DNA from: Neopestalotiopsis rosae
Lineage: Eukaryota; Ascomycota; Sordariomycetes; Amphisphaeriales; Sporocadaceae
DNA: 64,000 nt
Assembly: GCA_023078685.1 (NCBI GenBank)
Contig: JALGAS010000006.1
Coordinates: 3,782,001 to 3,846,000, forward strand
Direction: 5' to 3'
Shown: piece after piece, positions 24,278 to 35,740 of the stretch
Position numbering within the stretch: position 1 is the first letter of the stretch
Layout of the letters: each line of letters opens with the position of its first letter
Notes under the pieces: model-generated
What the model saw: the letters and a program-made list of their open reading frames with translations, nothing else
What the model was told of the DNA's origin: nothing
Database searches by the model: none
Program-made: the position numbers and the translations under genes

Positions 24278-25153
24278 CCCCGTTGCAAGGGTTCTTGAAC
24301 AAGATATGATGGATTTTTCGGACTTGGCGGTTTACAGCGTGTGAATGAGAAGGACGTGATGAAGAAGAAGAAGAAGAAGGAGAGACCAAGAAGAGATCTT
24401 GCATTGAGAAATCAAGAAAGGGGTTTTCCCTTTATCTATCCTGCATAGCATTGGCGTTCTTTCCTGCAAATGGTAATTTATTATATCATATCCAATGGTC
24501 AAAAAGAGTTTCAAAATATGTAAATGCTTTCCTGCTGCAAGTCGAGTGATATCAAAGTGAGTATAGACGAGAGACACGTATTACCACTCAAGTTCAACAT
24601 ATTCGAGTGAGACATTATACATCGCATTACATCAGCTCACTCTAAGCATGAGTTGCATAATAAAAGACAAGGACAAGATTACGTCTCGGTTGCAAGTCAT
24701 GACCTCTCAGAATTCCAAAGCATTTTCATTCTCGTTATACACGGCATACGTACAGAAACAGTGAAGCATGATTCCATTATACAGTCGACCTCGTTTGAAT
24801 GAAGAAAAATACCAAGCTGAAACTTTTCAAGGTCCCAAAAAAGCGTGCTGTGTCCCTACAAACCATAAAAACGTTGAAACAGAAAGCCCTATTCCATTTT
24901 GCCTCACGAAGAAAAAGAAGAGTACAGAAATGAGGAGGAAAAAAGAAAGAAAGAAAGAAATGCATCTCATTCAATTGTCGTCAGTTTGCCTTGGTAACGG
25001 TGTGACGTGGAAACTTGACCAGTGTTCCACGCTCGAATGTTTCAGTTCTGCTGTTGCTGCTGATTCTCTCTCGCCTTCATGTCGGAAATAAGGGCGGTGA
25101 TTGATCTAGACAAAGTAAGGGATGACCCCCTCAGAAGGATGTGGAAAAAAGAA
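24278..25153. other. Shared 3' region of two convergent genes
   Basis: Contains the 3' UTRs of the Mdm1-like and SR/Npl3-like genes. A short GAA/AAG microsatellite (about 24359-24380) and A-rich runs are present. No gene. Confidence 0.5.
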
Positions 25154-27119
25154 TTACCAGTATCCACCACCACCCCCTCCGCCGCCTCTGCGGTAATCTT
25201 CACCGCCGCGAGGGTAACCACCGTCGCGTGGACCAAAGCCGCGATCGCGTGGCGGGTAATCACGAGGGGGTCCATCGTACGGAGGGCGCTCGTACGGAGG
25301 TCGGCCTCCACCATTAGGGTATGGCTCGGGGGGTCCATAGTCTCGTCGGTAGGGATCATCGTATCCTCCTCGGCCGCGGGGCGCACCGTAATCCTCCATG
25401 GGCGGACCGCGTCTGGGCGGACTGCGTCCATATCCGCGATCGTCATAGTAGGGATCTCGTGGGCCTCGAGGACTTCGATCACGGTAGCCACCTCGGTAGT
25501 CCTCGCGGCGGGGACTGTAGCCGCGAGGAGGTCCGCGTCTGTCGTAATCGTTGGGTGGGCCGCCATTGTACGGGCCACCACGGCCGCGCGGTGATCGAGA
25601 ACGGAAACGGTCGCGTCCGGGAGGGGGGCCAGATTGGATCTGTATAAATGATTAGCTTTTCACGAGCTATGCGCAAGTGAGCCAGTCTGAGCAAACATAC
25701 GTCGGCCGCGCAGGTCACTCGCTGACCCTTGAATTCGCGCTGGTCAAGCTTCTCCACGGCAGTCTTGAGGTCGGCTTCTGTTTCAAATTCGACGAAGCTC
25801 CTGCGCAATGATTAGTAATTGATCGCATCAAGCTGGGCTCAAAGTTACACACCCGCTTCCCTTGCCGTCGCGGCCAGTTTCCGAGTAGACAACGTCAAGG
25901 CTGGATTGACGGGCAAAGTCTTTCAAGTCCTAGATCCAGAATCCAAGTAAGTGGTAGTCCCAGGAGCGGAGTGGATTTGCGATTGGTGGTGAGCGCATTG
26001 CCGCGGGTGATTTCTTTCTCCAGTGACAACAGCAAAGGGCCTAGTGAGGCCCAGAAGCACCAATCCAGAGGTCCTGAACCAGCAGTGTGAAATCCATCGT
26101 GGGAGGGTCCTTTCGGGCGCCTTGTCCAGATCGGACCCGTTCTACCGGTTGAGCCATCAGGACCGGGCGGCTGTAAGGACTCAAAAGATGAAAGGTGACA
26201 TCCCGAGCTTTCAGCTGACCCCTCGCGTATATATATATGGCTCGACCCACGACTGCGCTAAGCTCTGATATCCTAGAGAACCACGGGGAGAGTCCAGGGG
26301 CGAAATGTAGAAGGTGATAGTAGACGGGAGTAGTAACAGACCTGCCAGCTGGTATCATTGGGAAGTCCAGTGATCTGCATCCGGTAAGGGGTGCGTCTCG
26401 GGCGAGGAGGTGCTCTCTCATGGGTGCCAAAGCCCTCTCGGTTGCGAGAGCCACGAGCAAACTGGACGGTCAATCGTTCGCCCATGAAATCGGATCCATC
26501 TTTGCGAGTTATGCTGTATTAGCCGGGGGAACAACGGGGGAAGGTCAGGGTGTGCGGTGGCCAGAAAGAGTCCATGACGTACGGAAGGCTACAGAGAAGA
26601 AAGACACATGTCAGCACAAGTTTATTGAGTCAAGTTGAGGAGCGCATGTATGGAAGCGCGGGATGATGGTGGTTAGCAAGAGGGCCCAGTGAAAGCGCAC
26701 ATACCAGGAACAACGTCGCGGGCATCCATTGCATCCTTGTATTCAATGAAGCCGAAGCCATTCATGAGCTTGATCTCGGTAATTTCGCCGGTTCCATGGG
26801 TCGCAAAGTGAGCCTCGACATCGGTCTTGGTGACTGTGGTTTTGGCAAGTCAGTAAATATACGGCGGGGCAATGCAATGGCGAGCGATGTCGACAGGGTA
26901 GGTGAAGGACGAGCATTGGCAGCTGCTGGAGCTTCCTGGGTTGCGCTGAGCGGCACAGACAGAGAGAGAGAGAGCTTCAATGGCAGCACAAGAGCTCGCG
27001 CAAGCTCTCAGTGGGTTGGGCAATGGGGCAGGAACACAGAGAGACAAAGAGAAAGAGAAGAACTCACCTCCCTTGGGCAAATTGCCCAAGTAGAGACGCG
27101 TAGCCGACACCTCAGTCAT
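25154..27119 (-). CDS. Two-RRM SR/Npl3-like RNA-binding protein
   Basis: Seven exons: 27068-27119, 26705-26833, 26583-26588, 26342-26499, 25853-25929, 25701-25800 and 25154-25639; 335 residues. RRM1 (about 6-77) has RNP2-like LYLGNLPKG and RNP1-like NGFGFIEYKD. RRM2 (about 103-172) has MQITGLPNDTSWQDLKDFARQ and GSGSFVEFE. The C-terminal 160 residues are rich in Arg, Gly, Tyr, Pro and Ser, with RSRSPRGRGG and RDYPPRDRGFGPRDGG, the RS/RGG tail of Npl3/Srp2-type shuttling factors. These act in mRNA splicing, 3'-end processing and export. Exon 3 is only 6 nt (CCTTCC). Without it the RRM1 frame breaks; with it the protein reads VVPAFHGSDF, as I recall from related fungal proteins. Intron 5 is 412 nt with a GTCTGT donor. 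Both oddities are treated as findings. Confidence 0.88.
25930..26341 (-). other. Long structured intron of the SR/Npl3-like gene
   Basis: This 412-nt intron is far longer than its neighbours (52-85 nt for most of them). It begins GTCTGT instead of GTRNGT and ends ATCTAG. In the transcript, GGTCCTGA pairs with a distant TCAGGACC (8 bp). GGGTCC/GGACCC, CCGGT/ACCGG and GGGCC/GGCCC make further short stems. Read through from exon 4, the frame stops at 26273-26275. The 100-nt core looks at first like a tRNA but has no valid T-arm. Confidence 0.6.
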
Positions 27120-29395
27120 ATTGCTCGTCGAAACTGATGAACAGGATCGAAATTGAAGCTTGCGGCGGCCGGGCTGAAGATGGGGAACCGAAGCGAGGAT
27201 GGGAAAATAATGTCGCGATCAATTAAGACCTATGGGCAGACTGGAGGAAGAGCTCCACAGGGCTGGCTATGGGTTGCAATGACGCTGTTTTAGGGAAACC
27301 CAATCAATCAATGCCCCAAATCCCCGCGATATGCAGATTTCAGAAGAGCCCACCAAGAAACAGAAAATGGAAATGGGAAAGAATAGAATAAGAAAAAAAA
27401 GACAAAAAGGCCCAATCAGTCGCGCTTCGGCTGGCGGTGAATGGGTTTTCCTTTTGGGATGAAACGAGAATGAATTGTTCTGTCCCGGTTTGCCGCCGTG
27501 GGTGCGATCGGGCAGAATATAAGAAAGCAGTTAAAGGCGGCGGCGGGGAAGTCGCGATTTGCTGCAACAGGTATGCAGTGTACTGGTGGTGTCTGTATGT
27601 AGGCGAACCGAACCGTGGTCAAAGTCGCAGTCGTGTGTGTGTGCGCGCGCAGTGAGCGGCAGAGCAGCTAATTATCTCTCTTGATTCTCTCTCTCCTCTC
27701 CTTCTTCCTTTCTCTCGCTCTCTCGTCTCTCTTCCCTCTTTGGTTCAACGACGGACGGGCAAGAAGGCTTGCAGCGTCTCCGGGCCGGCAGGGATGAAAC
27801 CCCAGGATTTTGTTGTTGTTGTATTGCCTATGTATCTTTATAGTGGTAGGCAGGCTGTTGATGTACCCAAGAAAACAAACAGAAGAAAACAAGGTTTCCT
27901 CTTGGTACAGAAACAAAAAAGGCTGAAGAGGCAGCAGAAATATAGAGAGACGAGACAGGACAACGGCGAGAATATTGCAGCTCAACCTTCTTTTTCCTTG
28001 CTTCACCAGAAGATCACTAAGTCCCCAAAGTCCCTTGATTTTTAGTGGCCGATTGAGCGACAGAGACAACAACAAGAGGCACTGGACAGGGAAGTAAAAA
28101 GACCGAGCTTGCTGCCCATTCGTCATCAACACAGACCGAGACTCCAGCAGCTGGGTCGGGGGCGGCGTCGATCTTTGGGGGTGTGGTCCAGTGTGGATGC
28201 GGCCGCGGGGGTCGTTGCCTCTCAGTGCTGCTCCAAGCTTCTTCTCTTGTCTGTCAGGTCAATTCGAGCATCTACCATTTGGGCTTCTGGCTTTTGCTGG
28301 GCATTGGCTGGCATACCTAGGTACTGGGCTTGCTGGGCTGCGGCGGGACCCCCGAAAGGCCCTTTCCCTCGTCCAGCTCTCATGGCGTGTCACAGGCCTG
28401 TGTGTCCGTACCTGTGCCTGCCCAGTGCCTGTTCAGTACCTGTGCCCAGCTGCTCGCTACACTTTCCGAGATACCTTTCAGGTTTAGCCGAGTCCGGGGT
28501 TACCAGCGCTTAGACCACTGATCGGTCAGGGATTCAGGGTATAATGGCTGTATGTACGTAGGTGGTACAGAACAGTCGTCGACCAGACTAATAAATGGAA
28601 TCCTCATGTACTATGTAGGCATGTACAATCTGCAGCCGTTTGACGCACTATCAAGGTATTGAGCGCAGAAATACATACATGATGCACATGTGATTAGGTA
28701 GACGAGCCCTTCCCGTCACACATTTGCCTGGGGTATTTAGCGCATAACCACCTAGAGCTACCTATTATTCGGATACTCAGCACGTGTCCAGCAGTTTCGT
28801 GGAAATGCATCTCATACCATGCTTGTTTACCTTTGTTTTAGTATACGTAAATCATACAATACATGTGTATCTACTCAGATTACGCGGCCCTAAAGGACTA
28901 CCATTATGGCATTCTCATCGAGGATCAGCGGGTGTAGTAGACCAATACAGTTCATCTCGAGCCGCGCATCCTGACGCTGTCACTTGAGCATCATGGCTGA
29001 TGTAGCCGACAATTATTCGTTCATGCAGATTGTGAGACACATTTCATGCTTGGGTTGATTTTGTAATATTCTATTGTCTTATTAAAAAAGAGAACAAATG
29101 TCTCTTGTAGAGCCCGCTATATACAAGCCAAATCATATCGCTCTAGCTGTAGCCCGGTTACTATGATGTGAGCCTTCTTTTGCTCATCTATTGCATTGCC
29201 TTTTGTTGCTGTGCTCCGCTGTAAGGGGGTATTCGCGTTGGGCGCGCGCGCAAAGGGGGTGTAAAAATTCGTTCAACGTTCATGACAGTCATAGTCTTGG
29301 GAGAAATCTATGCGCCCTCCCACTAGACCCTTGGTCCACATTGGTGGTCCTTTCTTCATGATCATGGAAAGAACAGCTGGCTGTCCTTTGGGTAT
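27120..29395. other. Intergenic stretch, 2.3 kb
   Basis: The 5' flank of the SR/Npl3-like gene at the left and the 3' flank of HMG-CoA synthase at the right. A pyrimidine-rich tract (about 27675-27740 on the plus strand, so purine-rich in the transcribed direction) lies about 600 nt upstream of the SR start. GTACCTGTGCC recurs twice near 28410-28445. No gene is supported. Confidence 0.45.
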
Positions 29396-31151
29396 CTATT
29401 GCTTGACGGCGTAGAAACGCTTGAACATGTCGTCAACCTTCTCGAGGTAGTAGGTGCCAGGAGCAATGGTCGAAACGTCACCCTTGGGGACAAAGTCCTT
29501 CTGGAGGTGAGCGTTGTGGCGGAGTTCGCAGAACTAGAAAGATCAGGCATTAGTAAAAAAGAATCTCAAACAAGCATCAGCCAAGGCGTCGTGGGAAAAC
29601 TTACAGCCTCGTAGGTCTCGGGCGAAAGAGCACGGCGCGAAGCCAGCTTGTTGGGGATGTCGAGGACCTTGGCAATCTCCTCGGTGCTGGCGTTGATGCG
29701 CAGCGACAAGAAGGAAGCAGCCAGACCGGAACCGTAGCTGAAGAGACCGATGCGCTTACCCTGGAGGTTGGCGCTGTCGACGTGGGAGATCAGAGAGCAC
29801 AAACCACCCCAGACGCTGGCACAGTACATGTTACCAATGTTGGTGGAGACCTGGATAGCAGGCTGGACACGCTCGGCGAAGCGCTTCTTGGTCAAGGTCA
29901 TGAAGGACTTCTCAACGACCTTGTCGGTCAGAGACTTGTCATAGGGCATGTCGCGAACCTCGGCGGGGACCTCGGCAAAGACAGCGTTCTCGGGGTCAGC
30001 GAGGTAGTCGTGGTACAAGAGACGAGCGTACGACTTCTGGACCGTCTTGCAGGTGGGCGAGTGGAAAGCCAGGTAGTCGAAGCGGTCAATGGGGGTCTTG
30101 CCAGACTCGGTGGCAGCGGCACCGTTGCCGTTGGCGTGGCCGTTGGCAGCCTTGGCCAGGACCTGCTCACGCTTGTTGTAGGCGCGGTAGGCGGCATCGA
30201 GGGCCTTTGTGTAGCAGTTGACCGAGTAGTGACCGTCGACGTAGGGGTACTCGCTGGTCAGGTCGGGCTTGTAAAAGTCGTAGACGTGCTCCATGTAGGT
30301 TCCGCGCAGACCGGGCTCGACGACAATGGGGGCATTGGGTCCGACGAGCATGGCAACGCAACCAGCACCACCGGTAGGTCTGGCGTTGCCCTTGGCGTAG
30401 AGGGCAATGTCACCAGCCACGACAATAGCGTCTCTGCCGTCCCAGCCAGAGGACTCGACCCAGTTGACGGCGTTGAACATGGCGTTGGTGCCACCGTAGC
30501 AGGCGTTGACGGTATCGACACCCTCAATGTTTGTGTTCTCGCCAAAGAGCTGCATCAAGACGGACTTGACCGACTTGGACTTGTCGAGGATGGTCTCGGT
30601 ACCGACCTCGAGGCGACCAATGGTGTTGACATCAATGTTGTAGTTCTTGATCAGCTTGGAGACGGCGGTCAAGGCAAACGAGTAGATATCTGTAAACGCA
30701 CGAAATTTGTGTCAGTCAGGGGCGCACTGGAGCAGAGGGCTTGCTGCCGCAGCTGGGCAAAAGGTTTCGAGGAGGGATCTTGTTACTCACCCTCTCTGTC
30801 ATCGCAGAAGGTCATCTTGGTCTGGCCGAGACCAATTGTGTACTTGCCAGTACCGACATTGTCGTGCTTCTCGAGCTCAGTCTGCTCAACGTACTACATG
30901 GCGGGGCACCGAGTGTTAATTTTCAGGGTCCAGTTGCGATTTTCGGAGAATGAGGGGCGGGCGTTGGGAGAGGAAAAAAGCAGGTCGCAGGAACAGGATT
31001 GCCCAAAAAAGGGGTCCTTGTGTGTCCCAGAAACGCTCGCGCGAACTTGCAGATTGCACAAAAAGGTGAGGGGGGAAAGATGGTTACTCACCTGGCTAGG
31101 AGTATAGAGTTCAATGGCCTTGATGCCGATGTTCTGGGGGCGGGCGGCCAT
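29396..31151 (-). CDS. ERG13: Hydroxymethylglutaryl-CoA synthase
   Basis: Four exons, 31092-31151, 30791-30893, 29605-30689 and 29396-29533; 461 residues. It condenses acetyl-CoA and acetoacetyl-CoA to HMG-CoA, the second step of the mevalonate/ergosterol pathway. The nucleophile Cys118 lies in [10 protein letters not shown] and the general base Glu86 in [11 protein letters not shown]. The substrate-binding segment AFHSPTCK is present, and [17 protein letters not shown] occurs near the C-terminus. Exon 1 encodes [20 protein letters not shown], the normal start. All splice phases close, with [11 protein letters not shown] joining exon 1 and [10 protein letters not shown] joining exon 2. The first intron is 198 nt. 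It lacks a mitochondrial presequence, so it is the cytosolic enzyme. Identification is secure. Confidence 0.95.
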
Positions 31152-33662
31152 GGTTTCTGACTTCTTTTTCTTTTTCTTCCTTCGACGAAAAACGTAGAGT
31201 GTTTGAGAAGGGTCGAGGAATGCGTGGAAAAGTCAAAAAAGTGAAGAAGTCGAGTCTAAAGGGGGAACCAGAGTTTATGTTAGTGACAGGGTTCGCAAAG
31301 AGAGGGTCAAGGCAGGTTATTTGAACCACTTTCACCGCCAATTAATCCAATCCCAATGCAGGCAGACTCGGAGGAGACTTGGGCACTGGACTGCTTGCAG
31401 GAGCCTCTTGGTCTGGTGGCGGCGCGTCTCCTGGCTGTTCCCGAGTTTGGGAGGAGAAGGAGTTTCCCGACCCCGGTGCCCGACCACAAGGCGGGCTCTG
31501 CTGCAAGACGGCCAACAACGACCCCGTTCCTCTCGAGCTGACAATACATATTGGTGGGGATGAGATGATACAGACGGTGAAGGGGCCTTTTGTTTGTGCT
31601 GGTGCTGTGGGAATATTGCTTGCTTGCTGGCTTGCAGACTTGCTGATCTTGTCTTGTTCCCTCGTGCATCTGGGAGGACGGGATGTTCCACCGAGAGCCC
31701 TCCGATCACACACGGGAGAACGCAATGTGGGATCATATGAATAAGCTGACACTTACATGAGCAGATAAAGCAAGAGTGTTTGCTTGTCTCCAGAATTTCT
31801 GAAAGAAAAAAAACGGCCACGAAATATTTCGACGAAGGGGAAGAGAAGAGGGCTTTTGAAACGGGAAGAGCAGTCCCAGAGTACTATATTATATATTCCA
31901 CCTACGGAGGGGGAAAGGGGATTCTTTGCGTGGATGGGACAGCACCAGACCAGACATGAGCACACCTACTACGGCCTTCCACTCTTCTCAATACATGTAA
32001 TCGGTATTATTATGTAAATACATCCGTCCCTCGGTCATGGACTGATCTCCCATGGATTGCCATGATGGTACTACGTAGCAAGAAAGTGTGTAGCGAAGGA
32101 ACTTCTGCCAACATTGATCACTGTGCGTACATTTTACGAAGGGCCCTTGTCCGGACCCAAGGTACCTACCTAAACGCTGAGCCGGGCTCTTCCTTGGGTA
32201 CCAGCGTACCCAGCAGTGGAACCTAAACTGGGTGGTTCTGGGTGGGTGACTTTTTTTTTTTTGTTGCTGTCGACTGGCGGCGGCAGCATTGGCTCTCAAG
32301 GGACCATTGGCAAGAGAGAGAAAAACGGCGCCTGATGCTCGAATCCACTGGTTTGCCCGTGACAAAGCTGCACTTTCATGGTTACCTCGACCGCCCCTCC
32401 ATCCATCCCATCCCGCCAAGGCTTCGAAAATCTGGCTGCTAATCTCTCAAACCCCTGGCCCGATTTCTGGCTTATCGCGCCATCAAGACATTATTGGACC
32501 CCACCAATACATTCGTAGACCTCTGGCTTGTACACAGTATGTGAAAACTTATCAGATCAAAACTTGATTGAAGAGGGGCAACGAATCAAGAGATTATGGA
32601 ACTCCCAAGGCCGATGCAGGAACATTGTTTGCCAGCCGCGATTCCAATCCTGAACAAGCGTCCGTGACGGGGCTGCCCGCAAGGTAACTCCGAACCGAGC
32701 AGTGAGGAATTAAAACCAGTGTGTGAGGGTTTTGACTTGTATGTACGCATGTGAGGCATATCGAGATTTGGGAAGAGCGTTTTTAGTATGATATGCGATT
32801 TCCATCTAGAGTTATTCGACGCCGTCGACTCGAATCGGGTCCGGCTCTTTATTTTTCTGTTGAGCGCAACGCTAGTGCACCGTCAATCTATCCCAGTACA
32901 ATATCCCATCGCTATCAACACCAAAGCTTCTTTTAGCGCCCCGCCTCTTGGGAAATCCCACTCAGAAAGGACAACACAGATATCGGGTACCGGTGTGCAG
33001 CATTCCCGGGCCGGTAGACCATGCTTGCTCTGACCAACGCCGGACCTGCGCTCTCGACTTCCCCGTCTCACTGCATGCACAGGTGCGCGCGCCCACATCA
33101 TGCCCGAACTGACAAATGCGTGTTTGCTGTTTGGCACATTGCTCTTGCAGATCCAAGGGTAGATCATCTTGGTAATGTCTCCATACTGAGATAAAGCGGC
33201 CGAACCCGATGAAAGGGAAATGCCCATTTCCAGAGATGAACGCTCAGCCACTTGCAATGACGCCAAATGGCCTGATTTTCCAGTCGAATTTGATTGCTAT
33301 AACAGCAGGCAGCCAGATAATGAATCTAGAACATGAGCTCGAGGTTACATCTTTTCGTCCCGTTATGGTGTTTAACTTGGTGCCTGGACAGATATAAGCT
33401 TGTTTAAATTGTGATGATGCGCAAAGCAGGGGCTAGGCTCTGTGACCGAAGCTTATATCCAGCGAGCCCGTGTGCCATCAGACTATTAGGTTTATATCGA
33501 AATGCAGTACTTGTTTCACAGATCTTGGTATCACGAGCCAGGGCCCGAACACTGCCCCTGTCACATAGCGATACATGCTTTTTTCGATCATGTCGATAGC
33601 TTCATAGGCACTGTAAAGTCAACATTTGAGATCAGGCAACAGTAAAATGCCCCAGTCACCTT
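31152..33662. other. Intergenic stretch, 2.5 kb
   Basis: Upstream region of HMG-CoA synthase, with a T/C-rich sense-strand leader directly before the ATG, followed by the 3' flank of dihydroorotase. Many overlapping short frames occur, none with a good start and splice context. Nothing else recognised. Confidence 0.45.
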
Positions 33663-34892
33663 TTACTGCCATTCGACGCTCCATGTAGCTTCCCCTGAGC
33701 GGAACGGTACGACCTCTACACCCGACCCCTTGATCGATGATGTGATGACCTCGTCGCCCTTTTTCACCACAATCTTCTTGCTGCTCTGCTCAATGCCGTA
33801 GAACTTGCGGCCCCATTCTCCGAGGAAGCCGGCGAGGAACTCGTCCGTCACCTGCTCGTCCTTGATGTCGCCTCTCTCCACGGCCTCCTCGAGGGCGCTC
33901 ATGACGTACTGCACCGCATAGGGCTGGGTAAAGACGCCAGCGGCTGCCTTGCCGTTCTTCTTGGCTGCAACATCGTGCGGTGCCGAGTCGGTACCGAGGA
34001 AGAATCTGCCGCTGCTGTTGACGGCTGCCTCCAGGAGCCCTCTGCGGTCAGCGGGCGTCTTGGCGACGGGCTTGCAAAAGCAAAAGGCGTTGCCAGCCCA
34101 GTCGTCGACGAGCAGGGACAGGTGGTGGGCCGTAATGGTACCCACGACAGTCTCACCGCACGAACGAACAGCCTTGACGGCATCTGCCGTTGTGCAGTGC
34201 TCTACATTATTGGTTAGTGTGAATAGCTATCGTATACAGACTAAAGGCATATTGGAAAATGTCTGATGCAAAAGAGGCACAAGACACTGAAGTATTCGTA
34301 TAGACAAGACGCACCTAGAACGATTCTGAGTTTTGGAAAGCGGCGGTGCAGGTCCTGCAATGTAGGCAGAAAGCTTGCCTCGGCATTCATGACGGTAATG
34401 TCCTTGCGGTCACTGGGCACTTCGCCGTGAAGATTCAGCACAAGGCCCTCTTCTTCCATGGCCTTGAAGACGGGAAAGAAGGGCTCGTATGAAATGACGC
34501 CAGACGAGGAGTTGGTGGTGACTCCTGCCGGGTAAGACTAGGCGCAAAGATTAGTCGGATTCTTGCACAGAAAGAGTCTGTACCACGGAGATGTGTCATA
34601 CTTTAATGCCCGCAATACCAGCCTTCTTGGCCTCATGAACAACATCCGGGGTGATGCTCTCGTGCAAGTAGAGGGTCATCATGTAGGTGATACTCGAGTC
34701 CACCTTTTGGAGACGCTCCTTGTATGCCAAAGCAGCAGCGACTGTAGTCACTGGCGGTACCAGGTTGGGCATCACATAGACCACCTCGACACCTCCTTGG
34801 CGGATGGTGGGCGTCACGGCCTCGGCCATGGCTCCATCTCGCAAATGGACGTGGAAATCTGCCGCTGCGGGCAAAGTGTAAGAGTTCTTCAT
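33663..34892 (-). CDS. URA4: Dihydroorotase (pyrimidine synthesis)
   Basis: Three exons, 34602-34892, 34315-34537 and 33663-34201; 350 residues. It catalyses the reversible cyclisation of carbamoyl-aspartate to dihydroorotate. The start at 34892 (MKNSYTLPAAADFHVHLRDG) is the first in-frame ATG, because the longer frame begins with TTG. Metal ligands His14 and His16 are in HVHLRDG. Lys97, the carboxylated bridging lysine, is the last codon of exon 1 (GIAGIK). LNLHGEVP and VLEHCTT supply further histidines, and LGTDSAPH the catalytic Asp. The layout matches PyrC/Ura4-type monofunctional enzymes, whose length is about 345-365. It is divergent from RAD4. Confidence 0.94.
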
Positions 34893-35740
34893 CTTTGGTC
34901 TTGGCAGGCGATTGAGCAAAAGTGGACTGAGTGGAATGTAAACGCCGGGTGATGATGCCAAATAATAGTAATGTTGCGGGAGCTTTAGTACAAATTTTGG
35001 TGTGTGGGTTCAAGAGTTTCCTCTGCATGAAGCTAAACCATTGCACCGCGTATCGGCAGTCGTAGATCATCGTAGCCAAATCCATGATAGCAATCAAAAA
35101 GGTAAAAGGGCTACATGTTTCATGACCACTTGTTTCATCCTATTGTAAGAGCACAATGATCCATAATTTGGTGATTAATATGTGAGAGCACAGTATTGGT
35201 TTCCTATATTCTGATACATGATTGCCAGTCTACAAAGAGTCGCAATTCTCATAGCTTCACAAGAATGATGCATAAGATGTCAAGTTTGCAACTAGGAAAA
35301 GAACGTAATATGCAGCCGTAACAGCACAAGTCAAGGCTTGCACCCGATCGTCTGAATGGAGTATAGAACTGCATTGTATAAAAAGACAACGACATATCGG
35401 CAATTAAAATCAATCACGTGAATTCGCGGCTCTGTCATACTTTCATAGCGTGTCTGCCCCTCCATGCGGAGCTGGTAGCTTCTCTACTGGCAGCGTACCT
35501 GGGCAGCCACCCTCTAGTGCGACCATCACCCAGCTGTGAACCTACTGCCTAGCAACCTAGGCATGGTATCTTGGCTGCTATAAACTCGTCAACTTCTTGT
35601 CAACAGAGGTACGACTTGGTACAGACCCCCGAGAATGTGACCAAATCATGTGCGACACGGCGACTCGCGATTTGCACCTTCTGGCAACATCTCACTCACA
35701 ACAGTCCACTCACTGCTCGAGTGTATGACATCACAGCACC
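34893..35740. promoter_or_regulatory. Divergent promoter region, dihydroorotase / RAD4
   Basis: 848 bp between opposed ATGs. No coding sequence or clear TATA box was recognised. Confidence 0.45.

Noticed and set aside
26060..26160. Possible tRNA on the minus strand (matching ends GGTCCTG and CAGGACC, and a TGGCTCAACCGGTAGA-like segment)
   Set aside because: There is no T-arm with a TTCGA-type loop before the 3' acceptor strand and no valid anticodon arm. The pairing is better explained as intron structure.
29782..31107. Long plus-strand frame opposite HMG-CoA synthase
   Set aside because: Low-complexity Val/Gly/Leu-rich composition typical of an antisense shadow, crossing introns of the real gene.
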